Positions 39,869-47,832 of a stretch of DNA of 48,930 nucleotides are shown here, one piece after another; the first letter of the stretch is position 1, and each line of letters opens with the position of its first letter. The stretch covers positions 1-48,930 of the forward strand of contig JACQIB010000005.1 of assembly GCA_016198755.1 (NCBI GenBank), written 5' to 3'. The position numbers and the translations under genes are program-made. Origin of the DNA: Candidatus Aenigmatarchaeota archaeon (GTDB lineage: Archaea; Aenigmatarchaeota; Aenigmatarchaeia; Aenigmatarchaeales; JACQIB01). The notes under the pieces are model-generated. The model did no database searches. It was not told the origin of the DNA and was given only the letters and a program-made list of their open reading frames with translations.

Positions 39869-40432
39869 ATGGTTTCGGGAAAAATTGTGCATATAACATA
39901 TTTTGTGCATGGGACAACAGTGGATAATGAGAAAAATAAGTCTTCTGGCTGGTCTGATATCGGGCTTTCAGAGCTTGGGAAAGAACAGTCTATAAAGCTA
40001 AGAGCATTGATAAGGGGGAAAAAGTTTGATGTTGTATTTTGTTCTGACCTGAAAAGAGCTGTGGAGTCTGCTAAAATAGCTTTTGGTGGGCTGAAAATCG
40101 TTGTTGATAAGAGGCTGAGAGAGTGCAACTATGGGGATTTAACTGGAGCTAATTCTGAAACTGTAGATAAAATGTACTATTCCTGTATAGATAAAAAGTT
40201 TCCAAAAGGTGAGAGCATGAACGATGTTGAGAATAGGATGGGGGATTTTCTGGGAGAGTTGAAAAAACATTGGGCTGGGAAGAGAATTGCTATTGTTGCC
40301 CATAAATCACCACAGCTGGCTTTGGAGGTTTTATTAAAAGGGAGGAGCTGGGAACAGGCAATAGGAGAGGATTGGAGACTGAAAAAACCAAAGGAATGGA
40401 AACCTGGTTGGGATTACGCTCTTGTGTGGTAG
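39869..40432 (+). CDS. Histidine phosphatase (phosphoglycerate mutase-like) with altered RHG motif
   Basis: About 187 aa. I-T-Y-F-V-H-G-T-T corresponds to the R-H-G-E/T motif, but the first Arg is Val; the phospho-accepting His is kept. D-I-G-L-S-E-L-G-K-E-Q, C-S-D-L-K-R-A-V-E-S-A, R-E-C-N-Y-G-D-L-T-G and I-V-A-H-K (second catalytic His) are conserved. The substrate is unknown; the Val substitution may weaken phosphate binding. GTTATATAG lies only about 13 bp before ATG 39869, so initiation at GTG 39887 (Met-H-I-T-Y-F) is a real alternative. It is divergent from hel308. Confidence 0.8.
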   Translation: MVSGKIVHITYFVHGTTVDNEKNKSSGWSDIGLSELGKEQSIKLRALIRGKKFDVVFCSDLKRAVESAKIAFGGLKIVVDKRLRECNYGDLTGANSETVDKMYYSCIDKKFPKGESMNDVENRMGDFLGELKKHWAGKRIAIVAHKSPQLALEVLLKGRSWEQAIGEDWRLKKPKEWKPGWDYALVW

Positions 40433-40514
40433 GGTTGTATGACTACATGAGACTATAGATAACAGCAGAGAGAAAAAAGCATATACTTTAATATATGTTT
40501 TCCAAAACAGTGTT

Positions 40515-41093
40515 ATGGCACAGGGGAAGTTTCTTGTTTTGTACGGTATAAACCATAACCTTAAGGTTGCTGTAGGGAAGCAGATAGTGGAATTTTTAAA
40601 ACAGAAAGGAATAGAAGCTAATTTTATAAAGTATCCAATATACACTGTTGCTCCCTCAGGGTTTTTTATTGAGAAAGCTTTGAAAGGGCAGCAAACAATG
40701 AGCGAAGAAGAACTCCAACTATGGTTTGTTTTAAACAGGTACCAATACCAGCCTGTTGTTCTGAAAAATTTGAAAGAGGGGAAGTGGGTTGTAGCTGAGG
40801 ACTATATTTGGACTGGGGTTGCTTGGGGAGGAGCAAAGGGAGCTGACAGGAACTGGATTGCAAAAATAAATGAACCTTTGCTGAAAGAGGATATTTCAGT
40901 GCTTATAGATTCAAAGCAGTTTGCTGGAGCAGAAGTTACAACAGGGTATGCCAATTATGATATAACAGAAAAAGTTAGGTTAAGGCTGCAGGAGTTTGCA
41001 AAAGAACATGGCTGGCACACAGTAGACGGGAACAGACCAGCACAGGAGATTTTTTTGGATTTGATAAAAGTTATAGAAGAGAAAATGGGATAA
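40515..41093 (+). CDS. Thymidylate kinase paralogue with an eroded P-loop
   Basis: 192 aa. The overall plan of a dTMP kinase is visible: a first strand K-F-L-V-L-Y-G, N-R-Y-Q-Y-Q-P (matching the DRY-type helix of TMK), and V-V-A-E-D-Y-I-W-T-G in place of the family's Arg-rich strand. The Walker A is broken: after Gly11 the sequence is I-N-H-N-L-K-V with no G-K-S/T. The adjacent gene encodes the intact enzyme. It may be a pseudoenzyme partner or have another substrate. A TATA box (TACTTTAATATATG) lies about 25 bp before the ATG. Confidence 0.7.
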   Translation: MAQGKFLVLYGINHNLKVAVGKQIVEFLKQKGIEANFIKYPIYTVAPSGFFIEKALKGQQTMSEEELQLWFVLNRYQYQPVVLKNLKEGKWVVAEDYIWTGVAWGGAKGADRNWIAKINEPLLKEDISVLIDSKQFAGAEVTTGYANYDITEKVRLRLQEFAKEHGWHTVDGNRPAQEIFLDLIKVIEEKMG

Positions 41094-41142
41094 AAACGGG
41101 AGTACAGTAAAGCATTTATCTGAGCTTTTCAAACCATAGGGA

Positions 41143-41811
41143 ATGGGAGCAAGGTTTATTGTATTCGAGGGGTTAGACTCTGCAGGGAAAAAAACGCAGA
41201 TAAAATTGTTTCTTGAAAGGCTGAAAAAACCTGTTGAGCTGTTGGATTTTCCTGCTTACAGCACAAGGTTTGGGGCTGTTGTTGGAGCTTACCTGAGAGG
41301 GGAGTTTGGGAAGAAAGAAGAGGTTGGGGCAGAGCTTTCTGCACTTCTCTATAGTTTGGATAGATACCAGTTTAAGGAGCGCATGTGGGATGCGATTGCG
41401 CAGGGAAAGATTTTGGTTTCAAACAGGTTCACACATTCAAATTTGTTTCAGGCTGCTAAGCTGCCTGAGGGGGAGTGGATAAAGTTTTTAGAATGGATAG
41501 AAATGATAGACTCGCGCATGCCAAAGCCTGATGTTGTTGTTTTTCTGGATATGCCACCTGAGGTTGGGCAGAAACTTGGGCACAAAACTGAAGGAAAGGA
41601 AGGGGGGCTGGAAGGGAGGGACTATTTGAAAGGAAAACAGTTTGATATACATGAGGAGGACAGAGAGTTCCAAGCAAAGGTAAGGAGAGCCTATTTGAAA
41701 GCTGCTGAGAAAGAGGGCTGGATTGTTGTTTTCTGTGCTGAGAATGGGACCCCAAGGAAGCCTGAGGATATAGCTGCAGATATATGGAAAAGGCTGGAAC
41801 CATTGCTTTAG
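41143..41811 (+). CDS. tmk: Thymidylate kinase
   Basis: 222 aa. F-E-G-L-D-S-A-G-K-K-T-Q (8-19) is the TMK P-loop, with Lys in place of the usual Ser before Thr. D-F-P-A-Y-S-T binds the dTMP base side, L-D-R-Y-Q-F matches the DR(Y) helix, and V-S-N-R-F-T-H-S-N carries the Arg that contacts phosphate. It phosphorylates dTMP to dTDP. It follows its degenerate paralogue by 49 bp. The start ATG is preceded by GGGA and an AT-rich box. Confidence 0.88.
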   Translation: MGARFIVFEGLDSAGKKTQIKLFLERLKKPVELLDFPAYSTRFGAVVGAYLRGEFGKKEEVGAELSALLYSLDRYQFKERMWDAIAQGKILVSNRFTHSNLFQAAKLPEGEWIKFLEWIEMIDSRMPKPDVVVFLDMPPEVGQKLGHKTEGKEGGLEGRDYLKGKQFDIHEEDREFQAKVRRAYLKAAEKEGWIVVFCAENGTPRKPEDIAADIWKRLEPLL

Positions 41812-41815
41812 GTAG

Positions 41816-41826
41816 GCTTTAAAAGG
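41816..41826 (+). promoter_or_regulatory. TATA box for the protein at 41849
   Basis: GCTTTAAAAGG centred about 27 bp before the ATG at 41849; this spacing is what selects that start codon over the upstream in-frame one at 41834. Confidence 0.55.
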
Positions 41827-41848
41827 TTTTCTCTTGTTAAAACTTTCC

Positions 41849-42277
41849 ATGGGAGAGATTGAAGTTAGCAGTATGATCGCTGATGTGGATCTAGAGCTGA
41901 ATGGGAAACCAACACCTCTATATTTGGCTGCATTTATAGAAGACCCGCAGAAAAAGGGACAATATAAGTTTAGGAGATTTGTTGGCCAGCCTTTTGAGGG
42001 TAGTGTAGACGTTAGGGATGGAAAACCAAATGTTAGAAGAAAGATGGAAATGAATTTTTTCTGGCCAACCTTCTTGGACCATTATTATGCTGAAGCAGAG
42101 CTGCCAGGAGCTGTTAAGGCTGCGATGGGGTATGAGGCAATGATGGACCCTGCTGCCAGCGCATGTGTAGGTATTGGAAAATGGAATGGTAGAACCAGTA
42201 TAGAATTTAATATTTTTTCACAGCTTGTTTGGATAAGATATCAAGAAGCTATAAACAAAGTAGATGTAAAAGGTTAG
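41849..42277 (+). CDS. Hypothetical soluble protein (142 aa), paralogue of the next gene
   Basis: No recognised family. It appears related to the protein encoded at 42338: both have a strand ending A-F-x-x-x-P then a basic segment, M-N-F-F-W/M-D-Y-F-Y, then an acidic helix with L-P-G or I-P-G. No signal peptide or membrane helix. It is expressed from its own TATA box in leaderless fashion. Confidence 0.55.
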   Translation: MGEIEVSSMIADVDLELNGKPTPLYLAAFIEDPQKKGQYKFRRFVGQPFEGSVDVRDGKPNVRRKMEMNFFWPTFLDHYYAEAELPGAVKAAMGYEAMMDPAASACVGIGKWNGRTSIEFNIFSQLVWIRYQEAINKVDVKG

Positions 42278-42337
42278 AAAACCAGCCGTTGCATTTGTTT
42301 TTAACTTGAATTTAAGGTTTTCTATTAGATAGTAGGA

Positions 42338-42799
42338 ATGGTAAAACTAAATGTGGGGAATGGGAGACCGCTGATTGAACTCCATCTATTAGAGCCCCCG
42401 TTCTATAGGAACTTGTGTGCATTTGTCTGGAATCCGCACACTAACAACTATATTCCTTATCGTATAGTTCCGGAGAGGAAATGGGAAACAGGTAATATGG
42501 ATTATTTTTATTTGTCAGAGCTGGACATACCAGGCCTGCCTGTTGTAACAGGCAAAAACCTTAGAGAGGGATTTAGTATGTTAATCAGCGAGGAAAGAAA
42601 AGTAAGAGACTGTGGGGAAGCGCACGAATTTTCATGCATAGGAGCTGCTTTGTTTTCAGGGAATGGACATACAGACACTGATCAGATAGCTGTTATGGCT
42701 GGCAGAAAATACCTTCATTTAAGGGGTATGCTTTTGCTGGAGGAGTTTTCTGACGCTCCTGAATGGTTTGTAGATAATAGGCGGGAATTTGTTTTCTAA
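42338..42799 (+). CDS. Hypothetical soluble protein (153 aa), paralogue of the previous gene
   Basis: No recognised family; an alpha/beta or beta-rich soluble protein. Its N-terminal 70 residues can be aligned by eye with the protein at 41849 (C-A-F-V-W-N-P; M-D-Y-F-Y-L; E-L-D-I-P-G-L). The C-terminal part contains G-N-G-H-T-D-T-D, which could be metal-binding, but nothing else supports this. GAATTTAAGG near 42309 is a TATA candidate about 25 bp before the ATG. Confidence 0.55.
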   Translation: MVKLNVGNGRPLIELHLLEPPFYRNLCAFVWNPHTNNYIPYRIVPERKWETGNMDYFYLSELDIPGLPVVTGKNLREGFSMLISEERKVRDCGEAHEFSCIGAALFSGNGHTDTDQIAVMAGRKYLHLRGMLLLEEFSDAPEWFVDNRREFVF

Positions 42800-42834
42800 A
42801 GAAAATTTGCTGCTAAAACTGCCAATAGCAAAGG

Positions 42835-43359
42835 TTGAAAAAGGTATACATTAGAATAGTGGGTATGGCAGAGTACAAAACAAGCACTACGCTGGATGAG
42901 GCAGATATTGTTTTAAACAGTGCTGGGGTAAAGGAAATTTTAGACGTTGGAAAAAGAGGACAAATAGAGGTTTTTACTTCTGAGAAGGATTTGGGGGATT
43001 TGGTTGCGGATTATAGATGGGGATATGTTTTATGGAGGGATGATGATCCTATGGATAAATTAAAGGAAATTTTATATCCTGGGGAGCTGAGGGAGGCTTT
43101 GACAAAAACCCAGTTAAAGGATGTTATTTCACTTGCTGCACATATGCTTTATCGCAGGGATATTTTTGTTACAACAAACAGGCTTATACTGGAAAAGCGG
43201 AGGGAACTTTCTGAAAAACTGGGGGTAAGGATTATGGAACCGCTGGAGTTCCTTAAGTTTATGAATATTGAACAGGGTAAAACAGAAACAGAGTATTCCA
43301 CTGGGGAGAGTAAGGAAGAGGAATTTTTGAAGGCTATGGAAGGGGAGGGAAAGGCTTAA
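42835..43359 (+). CDS. Hypothetical protein with a PIN-like C-terminal half
   Basis: 174 aa from a TTG; an ATG at 42865 is an alternative start. The second half (D-I-F-V-T-T-N-R-L-I-L-E-K-R then L-G-V-R-I-M-E-P-L-E-F-L-K-F) resembles the end of PIN nuclease domains, but the first catalytic Asp segment is not evident, so this is tentative. The last 25 residues are an acidic tail. It is followed by the pentapeptide-repeat gene 24 bp downstream on the same strand. Confidence 0.5.
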   Translation: MKKVYIRIVGMAEYKTSTTLDEADIVLNSAGVKEILDVGKRGQIEVFTSEKDLGDLVADYRWGYVLWRDDDPMDKLKEILYPGELREALTKTQLKDVISLAAHMLYRRDIFVTTNRLILEKRRELSEKLGVRIMEPLEFLKFMNIEQGKTETEYSTGESKEEEFLKAMEGEGKA

Positions 43360-43383
43360 ATTGCACTGGGTTGAATTTTTCTT

Positions 43384-44040
43384 ATGGAAAGGAAACCTAT
43401 AATGGCTGCTGAGATTATAGAGCGGTACAGGAACGGGGAAAGGGATTTTTCAGGTGTTGTTCTAAAATCTGGAGACCTTTCAGGATCAAGTTTAAAGGGT
43501 ATAATACTGAAAGACTCAGATCTTTCAGACACTAATTTTTCAAATACAGACCTTACAGGAGCTGATTTTTCAGAATCTGTTTTGCAGAGGGCAATATTCC
43601 GCGGTGCAAACCTGCGCAGTACTGTTTTCTTCAAGGCTGATTTGGCTTGGGCAAACATGAGGGAAACTTTCATGGACAATACTGATTTCCGCTCTGCAAA
43701 CCTGCTTTGGGCGCACTTATGCAAGTCTGATATGGCATCTGCAAAAATAGACGGGGCAAACCTCTCCTGGTCATGTTTAGCTGACTCAAAACTTTCCCTT
43801 GAACAAATGGCTGAAATAGAAGGGGAAACAATGAAATCAATAAGAACCACAGATTATGGCTCTCATCAGTCTATAGATCAGAGGGAAGAGGAGGCTGGAG
43901 CACAGGCTCCTACAATATTGGGTATTTACAAGGGGACTGGAGGAGAAAAACATGTTACTCTGGGTATTTACAATTCCGGCGGGGAAGAGGGAACTCCTTT
44001 AGGACTGTATTTGACAAAGAAGCAGAGATGGGACGACTAG
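43384..44040 (+). CDS. Pentapeptide-repeat protein with a short LGIY-repeat tail
   Basis: 218 aa. Residues about 20-135 are classic pentapeptide repeats of the A(D/N)LXX type (S-G-D-L-S-G-S-S-L-K, S-D-T-N-F, L-T-G-A-D-F, G-A-N-L-R), which fold as a right-handed quadrilateral beta helix and often mimic DNA or act in protein binding. The C-terminal 45 residues have three copies of a different short repeat, L-G-I-Y-x-x-x-G-G-E-x / L-G-I-Y-N-S-G-G-E-E / L-G-L-Y, that I cannot assign. No signal peptide. GCTTAAATTG near 43354 is a promoter candidate. Confidence 0.8.
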   Translation: MERKPIMAAEIIERYRNGERDFSGVVLKSGDLSGSSLKGIILKDSDLSDTNFSNTDLTGADFSESVLQRAIFRGANLRSTVFFKADLAWANMRETFMDNTDFRSANLLWAHLCKSDMASAKIDGANLSWSCLADSKLSLEQMAEIEGETMKSIRTTDYGSHQSIDQREEEAGAQAPTILGIYKGTGGEKHVTLGIYNSGGEEGTPLGLYLTKKQRWDD

Positions 44041-44079
44041 ATTATTGCCATAATTTTGTGTAAAAAGGCGAAAGAAAAG

Positions 44080-44089
44080 GTTTATAAGC
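44080..44089 (+). promoter_or_regulatory. TATA box for the coiled-coil gene
   Basis: GTTTATAAGC centred 26 bp before the ATG at 44111; this gene additionally has a ribosome-binding site, AAAGGAG. Confidence 0.55.
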
Positions 44090-44110
44090 TTTTGTTATTA
44101 AGAAAGGAGT

Positions 44111-45601
44111 ATGGTGGATTTTACTGAACAACGGGTGGAAAAGCTCGAAGGTTCTGTGCAGGGGATAGAAGAAAGGGTTGCAGAGCTGTTCCAGCGCGCG
44201 GGCGGGAAGGATTTGGAAAAGCTTGAGGGTTTTAAAACTCTGGAAAAGAGAATTTCTGAAATTGAGAAGCAGAAAAGGGAAATAACTGTTTTAAAGGGAA
44301 GAATAAAGGAATTGGAAGGTTCTGTGGAAATAGGGGAAGAAAAAAGGACTGATATTACAAAGAGATTGGAGGGTGTAGAGGCGTCAAGCACAGCTATTGT
44401 TTCTCTTGAAAAGAAGGATAGGAAATTAATGGGAAGTATTAAACAACTGGAAGCAAGATATGGAACGCTGGATAGTTTACAGGGGAAGATTATAGGGCTG
44501 GAGAAGGGGGATAGAGTTCTTGGAAGGAAATTGGAAGCAGTAAAAGTTGGGGAAAAGGATGTTGAAAGGCTTGATAGTAAAATAGAGAAATCCAATTCAG
44601 AAACACAAAGGTTCGGCTCCACGATTTTGGTTTTCATGGAGGATATTAACAGAGTTTTGAGCGAGTTTAAATCAGGTGTTTCACGCTGGGTTGGTACAGC
44701 TGATAAGAGAATGGATAAAATAGAATTCAAAATAGAGTCTATACCTGAGCTAAGGGAAGAGCTGATTTCTGCAGACAGGAGAATATCCTCGTCACTGAGA
44801 AAACAGAACAAAAGGCTGGAAGATATGGACAGGCAGGTTGTTTCATTTGTTGGGAGGCAGGACAGGAAGCTGGAGGATATACGCGTAAATCTTTTTTCAG
44901 AACTTGAGAAAGGGGAAGGAAAATCAAAGAACAATATAGAGTTAATAGAGAGGAGAATACATGAGAGGCTGGATAGGCTGGGAAACAGCATGCTTAAAGA
45001 CTTTGATAAGCTGGAAGTTGTAACTGATAAGAGATTTTCTGAACTATCCGGAGAGATAGATTCTCTGAGAGCTGGTGCAAAGAAAGCTTTTGTGCTAGAG
45101 AAAAGGTTTGAGGACTTTGACAGGTCTGTTGTAAGGTTTGGAAAACAGCAGGAATCAGCAAAATCCGGACTGGAACGCCTACAGGAGCAGTTAAAATCAA
45201 ATATTTCTGAATTGAAGAGTGAGTTAACTGTTTCAAAGGGACTTGAGGTTTCAGTTAAACAACTTTCCGAGAAAGTGCTTGATATTGAAAAGAAGAAAGA
45301 AGAGATGCTAAAACAGTTAAATGAGAAAACACTGAGCAGGGAAGAGCTGAAAGCTCTGGAAGAAAGCTTTAACAGGTCTGTTGGAAACCTGCAGTCTGAA
45401 CTCCAGAATTGGAGAGGGGAGATTCAGAGCCTGAAAGAAAGGGCTCAAAAGTTAGAAGAGCTGGAAGGCTGGAAGATGTCTACTGAAGGAAGGGTTTTGG
45501 CTATAGAGGAGACTGTTGGAAAGGTTGATAAAACAGACTTGGAAGACCTTGTTAGGAGAGCTGTAGAAGAACAGCTTGCACCTAAAGGGACTGCTGTCTA
45601 G
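44111..45601 (+). CDS. Long coiled-coil protein
   Basis: 496 aa, nearly all predicted coiled coil: heptads with Leu/Ile/Val at a/d and Lys/Glu elsewhere run through most of the length. Repeated phrases such as R-I-S-E-I-E-K, L-E-x-R, D-K-R-M-D-K-I-E and E-R-R-I-H-E-R-L-D-R-L are seen. There is no Walker motif, so it is not an SMC or Rad50 ATPase by itself. It could be a scaffold, filament-forming or chromosome/cell-shape protein. It has a good ribosome-binding site and a TATA box. It converges on alba with a repeat-containing spacer. Confidence 0.7.
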   Translation: MVDFTEQRVEKLEGSVQGIEERVAELFQRAGGKDLEKLEGFKTLEKRISEIEKQKREITVLKGRIKELEGSVEIGEEKRTDITKRLEGVEASSTAIVSLEKKDRKLMGSIKQLEARYGTLDSLQGKIIGLEKGDRVLGRKLEAVKVGEKDVERLDSKIEKSNSETQRFGSTILVFMEDINRVLSEFKSGVSRWVGTADKRMDKIEFKIESIPELREELISADRRISSSLRKQNKRLEDMDRQVVSFVGRQDRKLEDIRVNLFSELEKGEGKSKNNIELIERRIHERLDRLGNSMLKDFDKLEVVTDKRFSELSGEIDSLRAGAKKAFVLEKRFEDFDRSVVRFGKQQESAKSGLERLQEQLKSNISELKSELTVSKGLEVSVKQLSEKVLDIEKKKEEMLKQLNEKTLSREELKALEESFNRSVGNLQSELQNWRGEIQSLKERAQKLEELEGWKMSTEGRVLAIEETVGKVDKTDLEDLVRRAVEEQLAPKGTAV

Positions 45602-45618
45602 TTGCCTATGTTTTTATT

Positions 45619-45658
45619 GTTCGCTTTTTCGAACATATGTTCGATTTTTCGAACATAT
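45619..45658. repeat. Tandem pair of 20-bp palindromic units between convergent genes
   Basis: TGTTCGCTTTTTCGAACATA (45619-45638) is followed immediately by the same unit with one change (45639-45658). Each unit is itself an inverted repeat, TGTTCG...CGAACA, around a T-rich loop. It may act as a bidirectional transcription stop or as a protein-binding site; it lies between the 3' ends of the coiled-coil gene and alba. Confidence 0.75.
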
Positions 45659-45698
45659 ATCCTTGGAGATTTGCTGAGGGGAAATGTGGGGCTGAATA

Positions 45699-45992
45699 TC
45701 ACTTGCGCCCTAAAACAATTTCTATTGAGCTTACATTCAGCATCTGCCCATCTTTGCTTTCAAGTTCCTCTGTTCCTATTACTATATTCTTAACTGAAGC
45801 GTCCTTTACAAACTTGTTCCTTACAACCTCAGCCACATCCACTGCCTGGGAAATTGTTCTCCCTCTGGCCCTTATAGTAATCTCTGAATTTCCCTCACTT
45901 AACTGGGTTATGCAGGCAAGTACATATGCCATGGTTGGTTTTTTCCCTATATAGACTGTATTTGTTTTGTTCTTTTGTTTTGTTTGATCCAT
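45699..45992 (-). CDS. albA: Alba chromatin protein
   Basis: 97 aa. [16 protein letters not shown] contains the DNA-contacting Lys pair, followed by [18 protein letters not shown] and a beta hairpin, the standard Alba order and length. Alba dimers coat DNA and RNA in archaea. The first nine residues are a hydrophilic Gln/Lys tail. It is the last gene before the pilin-like cluster on the same strand but is separated from it by 62 bp and probably has its own promoter. Confidence 0.93.
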   Translation of the reverse strand: MDQTKQKNKTNTVYIGKKPTMAYVLACITQLSEGNSEITIRARGRTISQAVDVAEVVRNKFVKDASVKNIVIGTEELESKDGQMLNVSSIEIVLGRK

Positions 45993-46054
45993 AACTGTAC
46001 ACCTCTTGTTTTACTGTAAAACTGTTAAAAACGGGAAACTATTTAAAACAAAGC

Positions 46055-46423
46055 TTATGTGGTTGCTGTTACTCCTGCTTTCTGTTTTGGTGCAGGTAAG
46101 TTAGTGCAGCCGCATACAATAACCTTGCAGTATGCTTCTGCATCTTCATATTTGCTGGAATCTGGTTTCTCTTCACAATAAGTAGACAGTGATCTTTCAG
46201 AACCTGTAGGCCAGTCTATTGTAACACCAGAAGTTGAGCCCACACACCCGCCTGTTTTCAATGTTCCGCAGGCTTTGTTAACTGCAGAAAGCTCAGCCAA
46301 AAGACCGGTTGGACCTGAGGTTGTTACAACATAAAGCAGTATCAAACCTAAAAGTACAATAACAGCTATAGCCAGAATAACCAGAACATTAACAGGGAGT
46401 TCCACTCCTTTCAGGTTTCGCAT
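46055..46423 (-). CDS. Cys-rich type IV pilin-like protein 1
   Basis: 122 aa. M-R-N-L-K-G followed by V-E-L-P-V-N and a 20-residue hydrophobic helix is a class III signal peptide, with the K-G cleavage site of the archaeal prepilin peptidase. The extracellular part has six or more Cys, including A-C-G-T-L-K-T-G-G-C and Y-C-K-V-I-V-C-G-C near the end, that would form disulfides. Paralogous to the next gene upstream (46464). A role in a pilus or a surface anchor is inferred. Confidence 0.75.
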   Translation of the reverse strand: MRNLKGVELPVNVLVILAIAVIVLLGLILLYVVTTSGPTGLLAELSAVNKACGTLKTGGCVGSTSGVTIDWPTGSERSLSTYCEEKPDSSKYEDAEAYCKVIVCGCTNLPAPKQKAGVTATT

Positions 46424-46463
46424 AGCTATTCTTTTGTCAGGGTTGGTTTATAAATCTGTACCT

Positions 46464-46772
46464 TTATGCCCCTGGGCACTTGCATATAGCTTTACAGTCC
46501 TGCCCTGCGTATTTATCTGCACAGAGAGCTCCAAGGTTGTCTCCAGATCCGCCTGTCTGCCCATCTTGATTTACATCATAATCCACGCTTATTTCTGTAA
46601 GGTCAGAAACCTTACCGCAGCCAATTGTCTGCAGTTTAAAGCAGCCAGAATTAATTGCTTGCTGCCAGCCAAGATCTTTCGGGAACATTATAACAAATAT
46701 AGCAATAACTGCAATTAGGACGATAATAGCTATTAACAATATAACGGTTGTGTTTACTGGGAGCTCAGGCAT
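46464..46772 (-). CDS. Cys-rich type IV pilin-like protein 2
   Basis: 102 aa. It begins M-P-E-L-P-V-N-T-T-V followed by a long hydrophobic helix, the same E-L-P-V-N context as its neighbour, but the K-G cleavage site is missing, so it may stay membrane-anchored. The ectodomain keeps the paired Cys pattern (G-C-F-K-L-Q-T-I-G-C; D-C-K-A-I-C-K-C). V-D-Y-D-V-N-Q-D-G-Q looks like a calcium-binding loop. Likely a duplicate of pilin 1 within the surface-appendage cluster. Confidence 0.7.
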   Translation of the reverse strand: MPELPVNTTVILLIAIIVLIAVIAIFVIMFPKDLGWQQAINSGCFKLQTIGCGKVSDLTEISVDYDVNQDGQTGGSGDNLGALCADKYAGQDCKAICKCPGA

Positions 46773-46802
46773 CCTTCTGTTTTGTCCTGCCTGAATATAA
46801 GG

Positions 46803-47828
46803 CTAACCCTTTGGGAAGGTAAAGTCAGATCTGGCTTCAAACTTTAGCTCCATGTTCACAGCAGCAACCCCCTTCCCTTCTGCTACTGTTCCCTTCTCTG
46901 TGGATAGGGCAGGAGCATAGCTTTTAGGGTCTTTTATTGAAACAGAAGTTTTAACATAAAGGTTTCTATTTGCCCCTACAACAGCATCCTCAACACTGCT
47001 CGTTATTGTATACTCATATCCGTACTTTTCTTTTAACTTTTGGGCAATTGCTTTGTTTACTTCTGAAAGCAATGGTATTGCTTTTTCCCTTGTTGGATCT
47101 GAAAGGCTGGAAATACCCGGCTTATTGGAAAAACCGCAGTACTGGGAGAAATTAAGCATATCCTGTATTTTTGCTGTTGCTTCGCTGGAAACAGCTATGT
47201 CTGTTCCATTTACCCTGCATTTATCAGAGACTTGCAAAATAGAGTTAGAGACAGAAGCTGTGCCTGTCCAGTATTCACCCTCAAACAGCCTTCTGCCTGC
47301 ATCAAAAACTTGGTAGAAATTGCTGTTTACTGTTATTATATAGGCGTTGTCAAGCTTGTTTGTTATTGTTTCTTTTGAATCTGAAGCTGTAACTGGAAGG
47401 GAAGCTGAGATAAGAAAGCAGGATTTGTCTGCACAGGGTTTGGGCTGGTTGAGTTCTAAAGTTCCAAATTTCAGCTTTTTATTTCCCATATCTACAGTCT
47501 CCCTTGGAAAGCTTTCTATTATACCCCTTCTGAGTTCATCTGTAGCCAAAGCTTCTGAGGGCTCAGCCAGAGTCCAAACCCTAGGGAAGCGCAGCCCGCT
47601 GTTCTGCAGATTCTCATAAGCCTGCCTCTCAGCTACATATTCTATTGAAGCTTCTGCAGCAGAGGAAGTTGCAGCTGCAAGGTCAGAAATCTTTATTATA
47701 TTTGCTGAATTGTCTATCACTGTTACAACAACTGATTTGGTTGTTAAAAGGTATAAAAGTGTTACAGCGGAAATAAGTATTATTGCCCCGAGAATCCCCC
47801 ATACCATTATTGTTCCTTTCATTCTCAT
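46803..47828 (-). CDS. Membrane-anchored extracellular protein of the pilin-like cluster
   Basis: 341 aa. The start M-R-M-K-G then a hydrophobic helix (about residues 8-29) is pilin-like (K-G before the helix). The long extracellular part is rich in beta strands and Ser/Ala with two to three Cys pairs (K-P-C-A-D-K-S-C; C-R-V-N-G ... Q-Y-C-G-F). No known domain recognised. It could be a minor pilin or tip/anchor component, judged by its position among pilin-like genes. Confidence 0.65.
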   Translation of the reverse strand: MRMKGTIMVWGILGAIILISAVTLLYLLTTKSVVVTVIDNSANIIKISDLAAATSSAAEASIEYVAERQAYENLQNSGLRFPRVWTLAEPSEALATDELRRGIIESFPRETVDMGNKKLKFGTLELNQPKPCADKSCFLISASLPVTASDSKETITNKLDNAYIITVNSNFYQVFDAGRRLFEGEYWTGTASVSNSILQVSDKCRVNGTDIAVSSEATAKIQDMLNFSQYCGFSNKPGISSLSDPTREKAIPLLSEVNKAIAQKLKEKYGYEYTITSSVEDAVVGANRNLYVKTSVSIKDPKSYAPALSTEKGTVAEGKGVAAVNMELKFEARSDFTFPKG

Positions 47829-47832
47829 TTTT

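Noticed and set aside
39817-40128. 104-residue N-terminal extension of Hel308
   Set aside because: No family similarity, and the region encodes the divergent histidine phosphatase on the other strand.
44098-44991. 297-aa Ser/Leu-rich frame opposite the coiled-coil gene
   Set aside because: Composition follows directly from Lys/Glu-rich codons on the coding strand; the plus-strand gene has a TATA box and ribosome-binding site.
45619-45658. Start of a CRISPR array
   Set aside because: Only two abutting units with no spacers; no cas genes in the window.
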